DNA from: Athripsodes cinereus
Taxonomy: Eukaryota; Arthropoda; Insecta; Trichoptera; Leptoceridae
Assembly: GCA_947579605.1 (NCBI GenBank)
Contig: OX388328.1
Location: forward strand, 13,061,684-13,125,683
Direction of reading: 5' to 3'
DNA: 64,000 nucleotides
The first letter of the stretch is position 1. Every line of letters begins with the position of its first letter. The notes beneath the pieces were generated by a model that was given only the letters and a program-made list of their open reading frames with translations, was not told the origin of the DNA and searched no databases. Below, piece by piece: positions 12,101 to 27,100 of this stretch. The translations under genes and the position numbers were made by a program.

Positions 12101-15100
12101 AGACCAGCGTCTGCCATCACATCTGAAACAAATACACCACACAATTTCTTAACAAACCATTCAATGAAAAATTGGTGTTGACACAACTTTGAGAAACACG
12201 AGTTTACTCATAAAAAAATAATATTTTAGCCATGGGTTGCTATTCACAGATCACAGCATTGTTCCGAATTTAAACAAAATATTGCATGGTGAATTTACTT
12301 CATATTTTTTACTATTCTGTGTTTTTTACTACAATGTTACTTTTCCTAATTTAACTAATAGAATAACAATTAATTTAAATTTATAGATAAGACCGGACAT
12401 GATCGACAATGCAAAGGGTCTTCAAAAAGCCAGAGTGAATAAGGAACTAATATCAAATATCAAAACCACGAAAATGTCCTATTTAGACTGTGTGCTCAGA
12501 GGAGAAAATATACAAGTTGCTGCAACTGATATCAAATGCAAGATCGTGGGTTAAAGAGGTTTTGGAAGAAGGCGAATCTCCTGACTTCATAATATACATG
12601 AATGAACAAAAACAGGGAGACATAAGGTAAGGACACATTCTCAAAGTGACAAGTCAACATTGAAGGACTCAACACGACACACGATGAAGAAGAAGGTAAG
12701 GCCAACAAGTGAAGAATAAGAAAATTAGAAAAATGAGTCAGTGGAAGGAGAGTGCTTATTATTCAACGTAAAATGGAAAGAAAAGGATGAAAAAGAAAGG
12801 GATGACAAAGATGATATACTTGTTTGAAAGAAGGGGTGTGAGGAAGCCCGGGCGTCTGAGAACTAAGTGGCTTGATCAAGTGGATCAAATTCTCAAGGAT
12901 GGGCATGTGTTAAGTAAGAGAAATCGACGTGCGTGTATGAGAAATTAAATGAATGTAGAAGAAGGGAAAGAAGTGAATAAGGATAGCTTTATCAGCTTCA
13001 CTTAGAACACGGAGTGAAGGAATAGTAGTTTAGTATAGTACAATGGAAAGATAAAAATTAATAAGCGTTATGGATTCCCCTGATATTTGTCTGTTAAATA
13101 TGTCTATAGCAGGATTTTCTGTTCCAATTGCTCTTCCCATGGCTTAGAACAAACAACAGAAACGGATTCTAATATTTCTATGTTGATTAAATAAAACGTG
13201 ATGCACTTACAACAAGTCTTTGGCCCTCCTGATTGGCACTCCAATGGTAGCCGGATGAGGTGCTGACGGAGGCTGGTGGTGATGCTGCTGCGAATGATGG
13301 TGAGGATGTAGGGGATGCGGGGTGGCTGGCGGGGCGCGGGGAGACTCCAGAGGGGAGCCGCAGCGGAGAGGGGAGGTGCCACCAACCTGAAAGTAAAACA
13401 ATAACATGTACAGTTAACAACACAAACAATATAAATTTACCTTGTCTATTAGAATTTGTTGATATCATAGCATATACTTACCACTAAAGAAAGTCTGTGA
13501 TGAGCTGCATGCGAATGGATACGTGATGGTCTCCTGACGCAGGCTTCCTTCTGTAAACAACAATAATAAAATCATGAAATATACCTAAACATTTCTCAAA
13601 TATTATTTAGTACCAATATTAATAAACACCAATACAAGATTCATGTTTTATTTTATTTTATTTTATTGTTGGGGTAAAATATGCACCGTGACCTATAAGA
13701 TCTATTGAAGTGGGTTGCGCGCTGTTCAGCTGCCACCACGCAAATCAAACCGCTCATTTAAATAATTTGATTTTACGAAAGATATCGGTCCCATAGTGCT
13801 GAACTTTCTTGTGCACGCTAACATTACAAAACCGCGTAGTTTTTGCATCTCATCATCTCTTAAACTTCATCAAAACTCGAAATAAATTAATATTCATTAT
13901 TGTTGATTGTCTCTTCAAAACTCTAACAAGTCATCATTTTGTGTTATTCCCGCTTCTATTGCCAAAACATGTGTTAAAAAAATCGACCCCTTCCGGGAAT
14001 CACTCTGTTGTCTCACAATTGCCAGCGTGTAGTGATCAGTGTATGTCCAGTAGTGTAACAGAGAAGGATAACAACACCGACTACTCGCAACAACACAGCG
14101 GGTGAAAGAGACAAAAAATACTGTTTTGTCTCACGATTCCAATTTACCACGATGCCAATCTCAGATCTCCGTAAGAAGAAGCGTCTCTATGTGTCCAACG
14201 TTTTCTTTGATGTCAACCAAAGTGGAACGCTCGAAAAGAAGGACTTCGAGTTGGCTATTGAGAAAATCTGCACTCTTCGTGGATGGCCCCAGTCATCCCA
14301 AGAACGTGGAGACGTACGACACCATGACCAAGATTTGGGATGTCCTGAGGCAGAGAACTGATGCCAATAAAGATAGAGAGTCCTCTGCAGTGGCAGCAGC
14401 GTTACATGAACTTCATGTTTGACCTAGAAGATGCTTCCAACTTAACTAAAAAGCCACGGCACTCTTGAGATGGTCACGGACCATTAAACAGCGCCAAATA
14501 CAAATCATCTTTTTATTATTATTATTGTACTCCCCCTACTCAGCTTTCCCGGTGTTGCCAGTCAAAGCGAACCTTTAAGTCCCAGACATCTTATGAAGTC
14601 TAGGAAGATTCATGTCTTAGTTTGGGACAAGCTCGATATGTGACAATTCTCTATTCACGTTATGTTATAGTTATGTTGTATTGATTATTCGGTACAATTT
14701 ACAATGTTAAATGAAGTTTTCGCAAACTAGATTTTGACACGTGCGTGAGTGAAGATATTAAGAATATTACCCAACAGACACCTCATCCGCACAACCAACA
14801 GACTGTGCAAACTCCCTTAAGTATGAAACAGGTAAGTGTGCCATTTAAAAATTAAGACATTCATGACGGGTGGCCAATGTCATCGCTGAATTTAAAATCT
14901 TTTTTTTTTTAAAAACACCTGCCTTTTGCAGGACATTCGAAAACTAACGGAAAAGAGTGGGAGACCAATTCTTTTTTGGGTGCATCATGGAATACAATTA
15001 AGTATCTTTTTTTTTTTAATATGTGGGTTTCATACTGACCATGTGGTTGGAGAGAGACGGCGCAGACTTCCCGAGGGCAGAGTTGCGCATCCGCACCAAG

Positions 15101-18100
15101 TTGGACTCCCGCAAGACATCTGAAATGAAAAGCCACAACACAATTAATAATTAAGTAAAAAAAAAAAAGTAAGAAACTTCAAACAAAAGATTCTACAAAA
15201 ACAAAATCGTGGCATATAGAAATCTGGCATTTTAACTGAGACATGTTATATTGAGAATCTCCGATGACAGTTGCCCAAAGGGAGTGCAATTTTACTATCC
15301 AAAAAATATCCAGCAACCAAGATAACTCTCTTTCACAATAAACTGTTTAAATTGCGACAACAATGACATCAAGAATTCTTCTTCTTCCAAGTCGGTCCCT
15401 CAATGCTGAGGATCGTGACCACCATGACCCCAACCAAGCGACAAGCTCTTCCACCGCGCCCTGTCATCTGCCTGCCTGAACGCCTCACACACTGTACCCC
15501 CTGCAGCATCTCTCACATGATCTGACCATCTTGACATCAAGTATTACTTGGACTAATTACAAAAAAAAATAAAGATCGTTGGTTCAATCTCTTAATGTCT
15601 TTTTATATTCAAATCACTGATATTACAGTCCTAAAAAACGTGCAGATGACAAAACCAACCAAACATTTTGATTCTCACATCTTCCGATTAGATTTCGCAC
15701 AACTGTTCACAATATTTAGTATTAATTACACACATTGTCAACATAATATCACACATTATTTTGGTTAGCTGGAAGATATTGCCTCCAGACAATAAGCTCG
15801 CCAATTGGTCATGATTTTTTTCTGATTGATAAAGTCTTATTATTATTATGTTACATTGTGTAAACATGGTTCTCCAATCTAGCCGTCTAATTGATATGTT
15901 TTTGATTTCACTTCTCGCAGTTGGTTCGCTGACTACCCTACTTGTAGGACATGACATGATAGTAGTCTTCTTCTTATTATGGATTATACCCATCATATTC
16001 GTATCTCAAGGTCCCATAGCCATGAGATCGCGTCGTCCGACCCTAAACTAAGTGCTTGCAATCCGCCATCGTATGAATATCGGGGACATATGTTCACCAC
16101 GTGGTCTGTTGTCTGGTCAGCACCACACACACATAACGGAGAGTCTGCGAGTCCCCATTGATGTAGGTGTGACGCTGTGCATCCGACACCACTCTATAGT
16201 CTGTTCAGAGTGCACCAGAGTTTTCTGAGCAACGTAGAGCCTGGAAGCTGTATAGTTGGATATACAACCAGGTTATAGTTTTTCACCGTTGTCGTTGCCC
16301 ACAGATCTCGCCATTTATCATCAGTTTATCAGCTATCAACTAATGACAAATGAAGTAGTAATAGTACATTATTATGCATATTTCAACTCAATATGCATAT
16401 ATAATATGCAGATAGAGTTCACAGACCCATGAATGTGTCAACGTATGATAAAACTTATTAAATATAATATGCATAAATTTAACATACACACAACAATATG
16501 CATATGCATTTATTTGAATTACCTACACAAACAGTCAATAATAGAACACATACATAAATTTAAATAATATTTTAGACATTTATATAAGTGAATGTATGTC
16601 CACACTCATGTCCACTATAGAAGCCCAAACAATTATAATACGTTTGGAAGAAAACACAATTGGTGTTAGTTTTACTTTGTGTTTAATTATACACTGACCA
16701 TGTTTCGACTTACAAAATCATAGACAAATATTTTGTTTAGTTGTTCAAACCAGGGATGTTGCGGATGTCGATTTTTACACATCCGCGGATGTGAATGCGG
16801 ATGCAGATTTTTGAAGGCTCACATCCGCGGATGCGAATGCGAATGCGGATGTTTAAGATATTATAGAAAAAAAGTAGGAACTATCTTAGTTGGTAGGCCC
16901 CACTGTCAAATATGTGACGAAATTTTTGCTACAATAATATTATGGATTTTTTGGCGAAATATTTTTTTTCTTCTTTATTATTTGCAAAAATAAAATAAAA
17001 CCGGCAAAAATAAAAACGCGTCGGATCTTGTCACCATTATTTTCGTTCCCATTGGTTAATGTCAAGTGCAAACGGCACGCGCCTTTCGCCGGCCTCGCCC
17101 CATTTCTTTCTTGTCACAAATTGTCTTACATCCGCATCAGCATGAACATCCGCATCGATTATTGCGGATGCGAATGCGGATGCAGATGTCCAAATACATG
17201 CGGAAGCTCCGCATTTGCGGATGCGGATGCGAATATTCGCAACATCCCTGGTTCAAACATTAACAAACAATTTTTAATAATAACTTTGGCGGTTGTAGAG
17301 TAACCAGCCAAAAGAATATCAAAACCATCTGGAAGCGGCGGCTACATAATAATAATAACGAAATAAATTAAACATCGTCGCAAAAATAACAAGATATTTT
17401 ATTATCAACAAACAAATTGCATAGTATCTATTGTATTTTTCTTTAAAAAAATAAACGTTTTTTAAATTAAACCATTTGCTTGTAATTTTTCAAACAATTT
17501 TGTATGTTCATTACATAAATTATTCAAGCATATTATCATTTACAGCACAAATAGAACTTGCCATTTTAAATATTGTGTTGATTTCTCTTAATTTGTATTT
17601 CTATGTAAAAAAAATATTCATTTCTTACAAATAACATTATTTCACTAGAAAAAAATAACATCGATTTCTTGAAAATAACGCCGAAAAATTCAGGTCTCTA
17701 CTGATAGGTACACATAATGAATTATTACCTGAACAAAGTCTGGTATATAAGCTAGTACAGAATATACAAAGTAAACTTGTATTGTTTGTTGTTCCCTGCT
17801 TAGGTAACTCGATATTATGCTAATTCCTATACATATCATGTATGATATATATGTTACGATATTATGTACACAGTGAAAGAGTATTATATTTCTACTCCTG
17901 ATACTATGACGATACAGTGACAGACAAAACTATACTATGACAATTATATGAATAATTTCACTTCATAAAACATCAAATGTATGTGTGTGTGTGTGTGTGT
18001 GTGTTTGACTATTTAACTAACAAAAGCAAAATTTATTTTCAAAACATTTTTCGATTGCGATTAAAATAATCAATTACTTAACTGATAATACATAGATAAA

Positions 18101-21100
18101 TACTAGTCTGAAAAAAAGGGTGTGAAAAAGCGCGGGCGTTCGAAAACTACGTGGCTTATAAATTCTCAAAAAAAACTGGACATTATGAATGAATTGTATC
18201 CTTAAAATGGCTCGTCAATGATTTTTTATAAGTGGTAATGGAATCAGCAAAAATATCAGCCAAGAACCCATATTCATTTCCCAGTCTGTGAATGTCTTAT
18301 AGGCAAAATTATTCGTACATTATTTTTGTCAGTTTGACGTTTATTCCCCCTGTGCAAAGCCGGGTACAATGCTAGTTAAAAACTAACTAGCTACATTACA
18401 ATAAATAATTTGATACACTCTCTTTCTGTGTTTATATGTATGTATGTCTGAATGGAAGTGTGTGTAATGTAATATTATATCTATCCTGGCGCCATATTAT
18501 TCTATCTAAACAGCCACACGAATATACGAAATGACCGCCGAGTCTCACGACGCCATTAAGAGCGTCGTTATCAGCGACGTTTTACGGTAGGACACTCGAA
18601 AAAATACGGAAACGAGTGGAAGCGGTGATCAGTAACGGTCTTTGCAGCGGGCGACCCGAGAAACCACCCGGGTCCCGCAAAATTCTTATTATTATTACTG
18701 ACAATAAGACGATTCTCACAAGGATCATTACAGCTGAAGGCCAATGCGATCACAGAAGATAACCTTAAAAGTTATACAAACGACAACACAACAACAATAT
18801 GCTTTCAATTTTCCTTATAAATTCTGCATACGTCACGTTAAAGATATCAACTTCTCCAGCCAGACCATTAAACATTTGAATAGCCTTTCCTACCGGGGAC
18901 TTTGCCAATATGTTAAAGATTTGCAATTTTTGAAGATGAATGAAAATTTTAGTAAATAAACAATTTTACCAACATTATTAATTTTGTCAGTGCACACGTA
19001 GTAGAGTAGTTCTGTAATTAGGTACCTAATTGAAATCAAAGAAATAGTAGATAGGTAATTCAAAGAAAAAATCGGTCATGCAGCAAATCAAATTTTGCAT
19101 CCAGTTTTAAACTGACGTTAGTTGTAAGACAATACATTGCTAATGCTTGAAGGTCATCGATGTTGGAACACAAAAAATCCGATAAAATGTACCGCGTTGC
19201 AAGTCTCGTATGTCTATGATTGAAACAATTATTTCTTTTCTAGATTATTGATTCCGAGAGAGACGTCTTTCCACTTATCAGGTCATTCATTATCAATCGA
19301 AAGACGTCTATTTCACGGTTTATAATTGAGAAAGAAAGAGTTTATAATTAAGAAACACTTGTTTAATTTACCTAATTTATCAATATTTGTTTCAAAACTC
19401 TTGCATAAAAATAAATTGCTACAACAAATTGTAAATTTGGCGAATAAAAAAATTAAATTCGGGGTACCGTAATTTTTAGGGGTATGTAAAATAGATGTTG
19501 GCCGATTCTCAGACCTACCCGATAAGCAGACAAAATTTCAACAAAATCGGTGCAGCCGTTTCGGAGGAGTATGATAACAAACACCGTGACACGAGAATTT
19601 TATATATTAGATTATGCAAGATAGCATATTTTTAAGCACATTCAACATTTTATGTCGCACACTAAAAACGCTTTCTATTTGTACATAATATGAAATGCTA
19701 AAAGTAATAATAACAACGGCAGTGAAATCACTTAGCGATGTCATAAGCTGCGACAGTTGGTTGGGATATGTTTGAAGAATGAATGTCGGTAGAGTTTGAA
19801 TAATTTGAAATAGCAAAACTAGAAAATTGTGTGTTCGAAAAAATAAACACATTTTACATAAACACTTTAGGTTGGATATTATATACCTACCTAGTTGTGT
19901 ATGTTTTGTTGCTGAATTTAAGATTAAAGAATTACCCTTTGTCCTTCAAAGCACGAGCTCTGCTCAATTTTGAAGGAACAAATAAAAGAAAAATATATGT
20001 TTTTATTATTATTTTGTATTGATTGATTATTGTTTTAAGTGTATATTTTTTACTGAATAAATATATTTGAATTTGAATTTGACATCTTTTATAACTTGCA
20101 GCGTACAGACAGATGGATGCGAACGTCAAGCATCAAGCAAAAATCTTAATTTTTTCGGGGACAATTCGGAGCATTCTCCGAAGAAATATTCATTACGTCT
20201 CATAGACGGGTAACGAAGGCATTCATTCCAATATTTCTTCGGAGAATGCTCCGAATTGTCGCCGAAAGATTTAAGATTTTTGCTTGATGCTTGATGATTG
20301 ACGTTCGCATCCAGCTGTCTGTACGCCGCCAATGAAGATGAACGTCCATACATACCATCACGCCGCTTCCCTCGCGGGGTAGGCAGAAAGGATCGAGCGC
20401 CACTTCCTTCTATCCTTGCATACATCTTTCGCTTCCGTCGCTGTCATACAATTCCTCATGCATGCTCTCCTGTTCAATGAGCTCAACACGTGACCGTCCT
20501 GTAGGATTTGATTTAAATTATCTTGCCATTTGATCCTAGGACGTCCACGTCTCCGAGCACCATTCCTCTCAGACAAATATATAATATATTCACTGTGTCG
20601 GTGTTTAGGTAGTAGAATTCCATATCGAAATAAATAAAACACTTGTTTTATTTATTTAAATATATAATACATAAATAGTACATAAAAGACACAGTGTTTT
20701 AATTTAAATCAAATTAAATATTTCAAATAGATTGTTTGTAAGTCGACTGTACCTTCGCTGTCTGCCCGCTCGTGTGAATAGTAATAATAATATTAATATT
20801 GATCATTTTCGTCACTTTTAGGCAACAGAGGTATTTGTATGCAATTCTGAATAGCTGGCCGATGGCCAGAATGCTATCAATGACGGTCAAGTGTTGTGTT
20901 GGCTCATACGACAGTGGCGCACACACACACAGGTACAGGCACACGGGAAATATACGAAACGAGCCTCTTATAATATAAAATCTATCTATCATCTCACACC
21001 ATAACCAAGTCGAGTGGAGGTATTTTTTTATATATTGGTAGCTGTAACTATGTGAAAATACATTTTTATAGTATTTAAAATCGCTGTTACTTTTCACTAA

Positions 21101-24100
21101 TTTCACGTTAATTCTTCCCCCAGGTCTTTCGTTTTGATTACAAACCCATTGATGAAGGAGCTAGTTCCAAAAAGTCTCGAATAATTTAACATAACACAAC
21201 ATGTGTAGACAATTCTCGCAGATCGAGCTAGTCCCAAACTAAGATATTATGAATCTTGTATTATGAATATTATTCTTCTTCTTAATCTTTTATTAGACGG
21301 GAAGGTCCTATTGCGATGCAGAGGTCCAGCTGCCCTTCCACAGTTAAGGGGGTTATCCTGATGGGCATCGTCCCTCAAGTGGAGTCATGCAGGACGATAT
21401 TTGGGATTATGGTATTTATTATTCATCCTCTGGACGTGTTCATACAAATATCTCCGTCGTTATATTCCCCATCTAACAACACCTTGGACCTCACGCATCT
21501 CCCGGATTGCAGTATTTCTGACATGGTCTCGTAGAGTTTTTCCAGCGATAGCTCGACAAAGTTTGCATCTCTGTCTTTTATTGATTTATTTTTATTTATT
21601 ATTGATTGTCTTTTATTTTTATTGATTTATTACTGAGAGAATTGTATTGCAAGACTTCTGGCCCATATCTGTTTGCTTTTTGGCATCAAATCAATGTGAA
21701 ACACAATAAGTTAGGAGCGACGATGCAAGAAAAATTATCAAAGATTATTGAAATCAGCAAGATTTGTGAAGAGGATGTTCTGAAAAGAATATGTGCAAAT
21801 AAATTCGATGGTTTGGACACGTGAAGAAAATGCAGGATGAGAAGTTGACAAAGAAAGTGCAAGCGCGGATAATCGAGAATCACGTAAATTCAAATGTTCA
21901 ATTACACAGGAATATTAATTTGAAGATAAAATAAAATTAATCCGATTTCCAAAACTCGAAAATAACTAAAACTATTCCACTGATTGCCTTTGGTTATTTC
22001 AAAAGCGAAACACAAATATAAACGAATGTTGTCAAATTTAACACAGCGGGCTCTAACATAACAACACTCGTGCTCCTTTCACCGCGTTACATATTTCGGT
22101 GTTACCGCCACTGTCCATTTCACTATACAAAGAACGCACTGTGAGTGTTTTTATTAATAATGATTAATAAATTGTGTGAATCACATTCGGTATGGGAGAC
22201 ATAATAATATTATGGAGGTACATTATATTGAATAATAAGCTCCGTACTACCTATATGAACGATTTGTTTAACAACATTTACTCGTAGCACGACCTCAAGG
22301 GTGCCTTTATATAATTATCATCCGAAACTCCTGGCAGTAAACAGAATATATTTGTCTCTTCAATTACATGTCAAACGTAGTTTCAAACTTGCGGGAGTGA
22401 AGATATTTAAAATATTATTTATTTATTTATTTATTCTTTACTGTACATTGATTACAAGCAAATTCACACAAAAATACATTTAAAACAAAGACAATCATAC
22501 AATCAATATACAGAGGGCGAGTTTATCGCAGAGGCGCGATTTCTTCCAACTAACCCAATTTCATGCAACTTTCACATGAAGAAAATCTTAAAGAAAGGAA
22601 AGAGGGGGTAAAAAAGGAGAAGGATATGTAGGAAAAGGGACTAGGATACAGAAGACATATATTATTTTGTGTGATAAAATGGTCCTTGACCGCCCGCTTG
22701 AAAGCTTGAAGACTCTCGACATTTTACTAGTAATAAGATGTATATAGTATTACTTATTACTTATTACATAGACCTTATAGTATAGACCCTAAGCATTTCT
22801 GTTCTTAAGACTCACGACTTATGTGTTATTTTCGCTTTTTTCGTAACTTTGGCATTTTTGTCAAAAATACACTTAAGTCCTAATAGCTCTCAGGTACAGA
22901 ACTACATATTCATTCGAATGAATATAATGTTAAAAAAATAATATCAAATGCCAATAGAAAGTCCAAACAACAATTTTAATGAAATGAAATGAAAATGAGA
23001 AGTTTTTTATTTCCCTTCTTACAATTTTCACAATATATTATAAATCATTATGGACATCACATAATTATATGGTCTTATCAGTCTTTCTTCTTCTTAATGC
23101 CGTAATGAACAGTTTTTAAAGAGTATGCTTAAATAAAGTATGCTTAAATGAAAATTGTGCGATTAATGGATTGAGAATGAATGCAAAACAGACAAAAATC
23201 ATGGTGTTTGAAAGAGGAATTGAGAGAACAGTATGCCAGGTAATGATTGACAACGAAGTGTTAGAGCAAGTTGACGAATGTGTGTACTTAGGTAGTTTGT
23301 TCACGAGAGATGGGAAGTGTGAAAGCGATATTGAAAGGAGAAAAGTTGCTGGCAAATGGTGCAATCCGACCAATAATTGCAAATAGAAACATATCCACCA
23401 CAGCTAAAAGGTTGGTGCACTCTGCTGACGGGAGCCGGATAATTTACCGACAACAATTTGCCGACGGACAATTCACCGACAGGATAATTCATCGACGTAC
23501 ATTTCACCGACAGACAATTTGCCGACAAATACAAAACAATATAATCACGTTTTGTAATGATGTATTTTAATGTATTTGTGTAACAAAATATTTAAACACC
23601 CACTACAAGAAACAATCTGTCTTTTTCTAAAAAAAGAACTTCCGACCACGCCAGAATTATATTATTCGCATTTGTCGGCAAATTGTCTGTCGGTGAAATG
23701 TACGTCGATGAATTATCCTCTCGGTGAATTGTTGTCGGTGAATTGTCCGTCGGCAAATTGTTGTCGGTGAATTTTCCTAGACCCTCTGCTATCTTAGTGC
23801 CAACACTTATGTATGCAAGTGAGACGTGGACATGGTTAAAGAAGGATGAAAGTGGCATAAATGCAGTGGAAATGAGATCGTTGAGAAGGATGTGTGGTAA
23901 AAGTCTGAGAGATCGTGTGCGTAACAGTGATATACGAAAGAAATGTGGAATGAAAGTTGGTGTAATAACAAGGATGAATGTAAATAAGTTAAGATGGTTT
24001 GGGCACGTGGAAAGAATGAATGAGGACAGAATGACTAAGAAGATATATTTGGCTGAGAGGAATGGTGCTCGGAGACGTGGACGTCCTAGGATTAAATGGC

Positions 24101-27100
24101 AAGATGTGTCGTGGTTAGATGGAAGAAATCACTTTATAGTGATAATCTCGCCACTGCACATCGTCCTAGTTTCTAAAATTTTATATTATTTTGTTAACAC
24201 TGTTATGTAATGATGATGTGAAAAAAGAATAAATAAATAAATAAAAAAAAAAGATCATTTAAATCAAATCCTACAGGACGGTCACGTGTTGAGCACATTG
24301 AACAGGAGAGCATGCATGAGGAATTGTATGACAGTGACGGAAGCGAAAGATGTATGCAAGGATAGAAGGAAGTGGCGCTCGATCCTTTCTGCCTACTCCG
24401 CGAGGGAAGCGGCGTGATAGTATGTATGTATGTATGCTTAAATAAATATGTTCGCACGTAATATCTCATTTTGAATATGCAACGTTTTATTGGTATGGAT
24501 ATGTCATATTAAGTTGCATATTTATTGATTTCAATCAGTCCCCTGGCGACCCCACATGAAAGTAATGATGTGATGTACAGTAAAGAATAAATAAATAAAT
24601 AAATAATGGGGTGTTCACATTTGGCGAATATCGCCAGCCGAATTTCAAAATGTAACGCCAGGCGAAAAAACAAAATTCGCCGTACGCCCATTGATCGTCA
24701 CACCTGTTCACACAAGTCCACCGATATAGAAACGATCTGTCAGATGCGCTTTGATTTTGACACTTGTTTTCAAAATGGCGGATGTCGAGATGGAGATCGC
24801 GAAGTGTTTATTTTTAGACGAAAATGTTATAGTAGAGGTTATAAGGCGCCTTTTAATTAAGGAAACAAACGCCACAAACCAACAAAAAAGATAACAGCTG
24901 TCACGAAGCGGGAAACATTATAAAATTTATAGGTTATAAAGCTTTTACTATAGATACAAACGCCGCGCATATCTGCGCATGTGCAAATCGTTCAATCGGC
25001 CGAGAAAGTTGGAAGGTGGTCAACTCGAGACGATATCGTTTCTACTGGTTTTTATCGTTTCAGACTAGCTGTCATTTTGTTCACACGGTTCAAATGGCTG
25101 GCGATATTTGCTGCCCTAGCGATATTCGCCAAAGTGAGAACACCACATAAAATAAATAAATGATACAAGCGAATGAGCGAACGACAAACCAAAAACAATT
25201 GGGTAGGTATTTAAAATAGTTAGATTCGAGATTTTCAGATATACGCAAAAACGGAAAAGCGACGAACTACGTTTAAACATAATATTGTAATAACATACAT
25301 AGATTTATTATTACATTACAGGCACGGCAGTTTCAAGAGAAACTTAATGCAGGGAGTGGAATGCTTAATTAGAAAAGAGGTTTCCAAACTGTGCGCCCCC
25401 AAAAAAAATAAAAAATAAACAAAAATATAACATCTTAATATTATTTTTTTCTATCTCTACCCTCACACCGTGTCCCATGTGGGGTAGGCAGAGAGAATGG
25501 AACGCCATGTTGATCAATCCTTACATACTTTATTCACCGTGTCGGTGTTTAGATAGTATAATTCCATAATGGAATAAATAAAAAATTTATTCTACTATGC
25601 GATTTATTCTCTCGAGAGACGTCTTTCGTCTTGTTAGGACATTGTCAACCTCCGAACAAGATGATTCTAATTAAACTTTGTGTTCATACAAGCACGCCGA
25701 TTTCTCCGCCTCAACACGCGGCCGTCTTTTAGAATTTGATACATGTGATCGAGCCACAAAGTTCTCGGACACCTGCGCTTTCTCACAACCCCTCCACCCT
25801 CTCAGATCCACTGTCTTCTTTATTCTTCCATCATCCATTCTCTCCACATGTCCAAAACATCGAAACTTTGTTTAAACTTAAGAGTTTAATGATATCAATG
25901 AATGATATCAATTTGCTGGGAATTTCGGGTGATGGATACGATATACGGCGCCCTTGAGGTAATGTTATGAATAAACGGCGCTTTACAAATATATGAAAAT
26001 ATCATATTAGGCTTAGATTAGAGGCATAATATAAATATAGGAAAATTACAAAAATGCCTATTTCTCGAATATAAGACATTTCTACTTGTTGAGTTATGGA
26101 CCTGGACAGTCGATTTGAAAGTTTTACTTAAGAGTTTAACACTCTGTCACTGTGCACCGCAGTTGGACAAGCCTGAATGTTTGTTTGTTGGAACGGATTA
26201 TCCAACATAATACGTTATATAAATATACATACATCACATTTATTTCAGTACACAAATAATATAATATAACAATATAAATAAATAAATTAAGGTTACTTGT
26301 GCGACAGAGCGTGAATACCAAGACAGCCGGCGAGTTTTAGTTTAGTTTGTCCGGGCGGAAAAAAAACGCAGCAAATAAACTAATCTTGCAAGTCAAACCG
26401 TGTAAACAATCCGTACAATAATAATGTTAAAAATATTTATTCTACTTGTATGAAAGGAGGAGTGTGAGGAAACGCGGGCGTCCGAGAACTACATGGCTTG
26501 ATCATGTAATTCTTATATTAACTGAATTGGTCACAACATCGGTCACCCAGGCCTGCTCGTTACCATTGCAGAGGGCATGTCCGAAGGCAGAAATGGTAAA
26601 GGCCGACTAAGAGACACCTATTTGAATCAAGTGATAGAGGGACATGCTCTGTAGCACACATATGATGACGATGATGATTTTGGATGATTTTATTTTATTT
26701 TTGACGCCGTTTCACAGTCCCTAGACCGTCTCAAGGGCGCCAGTGAAGAGTTCAGTTTTTAATTTGCTTCTGAAGCTAGTGACTGACTATCTCTCAGTAG
26801 CACCGGTAGGCGATTCCACATAACCGATCCAACAACACCAAAGGCCCTCTCATAGAAGTTAGACTTACCGACTCTACTGGGCTCAGTAAGTCTATTCAAG
26901 GCCTGAGTCAATAACACACTTTCACGTCACGTTCCCGCTCCGTTAACGTTCGAGTATAGACGAAGTTGCAAGCAAGTGTCAATTTCGTTGCTAAGATACA
27001 CAATAGTTATGAAAATTAACACTTTGGCGCAACATCGTCTGCACCCGAACGCTAACGGAGCGGGAACGTGACGCGAAAGTGTGTTATTGACTCAGGCCCC

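Larger units (their letters stand above)
23155..24436 (+). mobile_element. Longest remnant of LINE family A, 5'-truncated
   Basis: Conceptual frames give the end of a reverse transcriptase ([31 protein letters not shown]), then [44 protein letters not shown] and [12 protein letters not shown], the usual C-terminus of insect endonuclease/RT retroposons. It is interrupted by the foldback element 23427-23783 and by a second insertion at 24106-24250. The 3' end GCGGCGTGATAG runs into an ATGT repeat (24413-24436). Confidence 0.85.

Noticed and set aside
14102..14422. 106-codon plus frame as an intact gene
   Set aside because: It mixes two frames of the calexcitin retrocopy and has lost most of the second EF-hand; better called a pseudogene.
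20723..21106. 127-codon minus-strand frame in MAST intron 1
   Set aside because: No domain, AT-biased composition, no splice or repeat support. Probably chance.
23427..23783. Short regular repeats resembling a CRISPR array
   Set aside because: Units differ in length and order, are arranged as inverted arms, and the host is a eukaryote with splicing.
23743..24210. 155-codon open frame as a host gene
   Set aside because: Matches the C-terminus of an endonuclease/RT retroposon and fuses foldback and LINE sequence.
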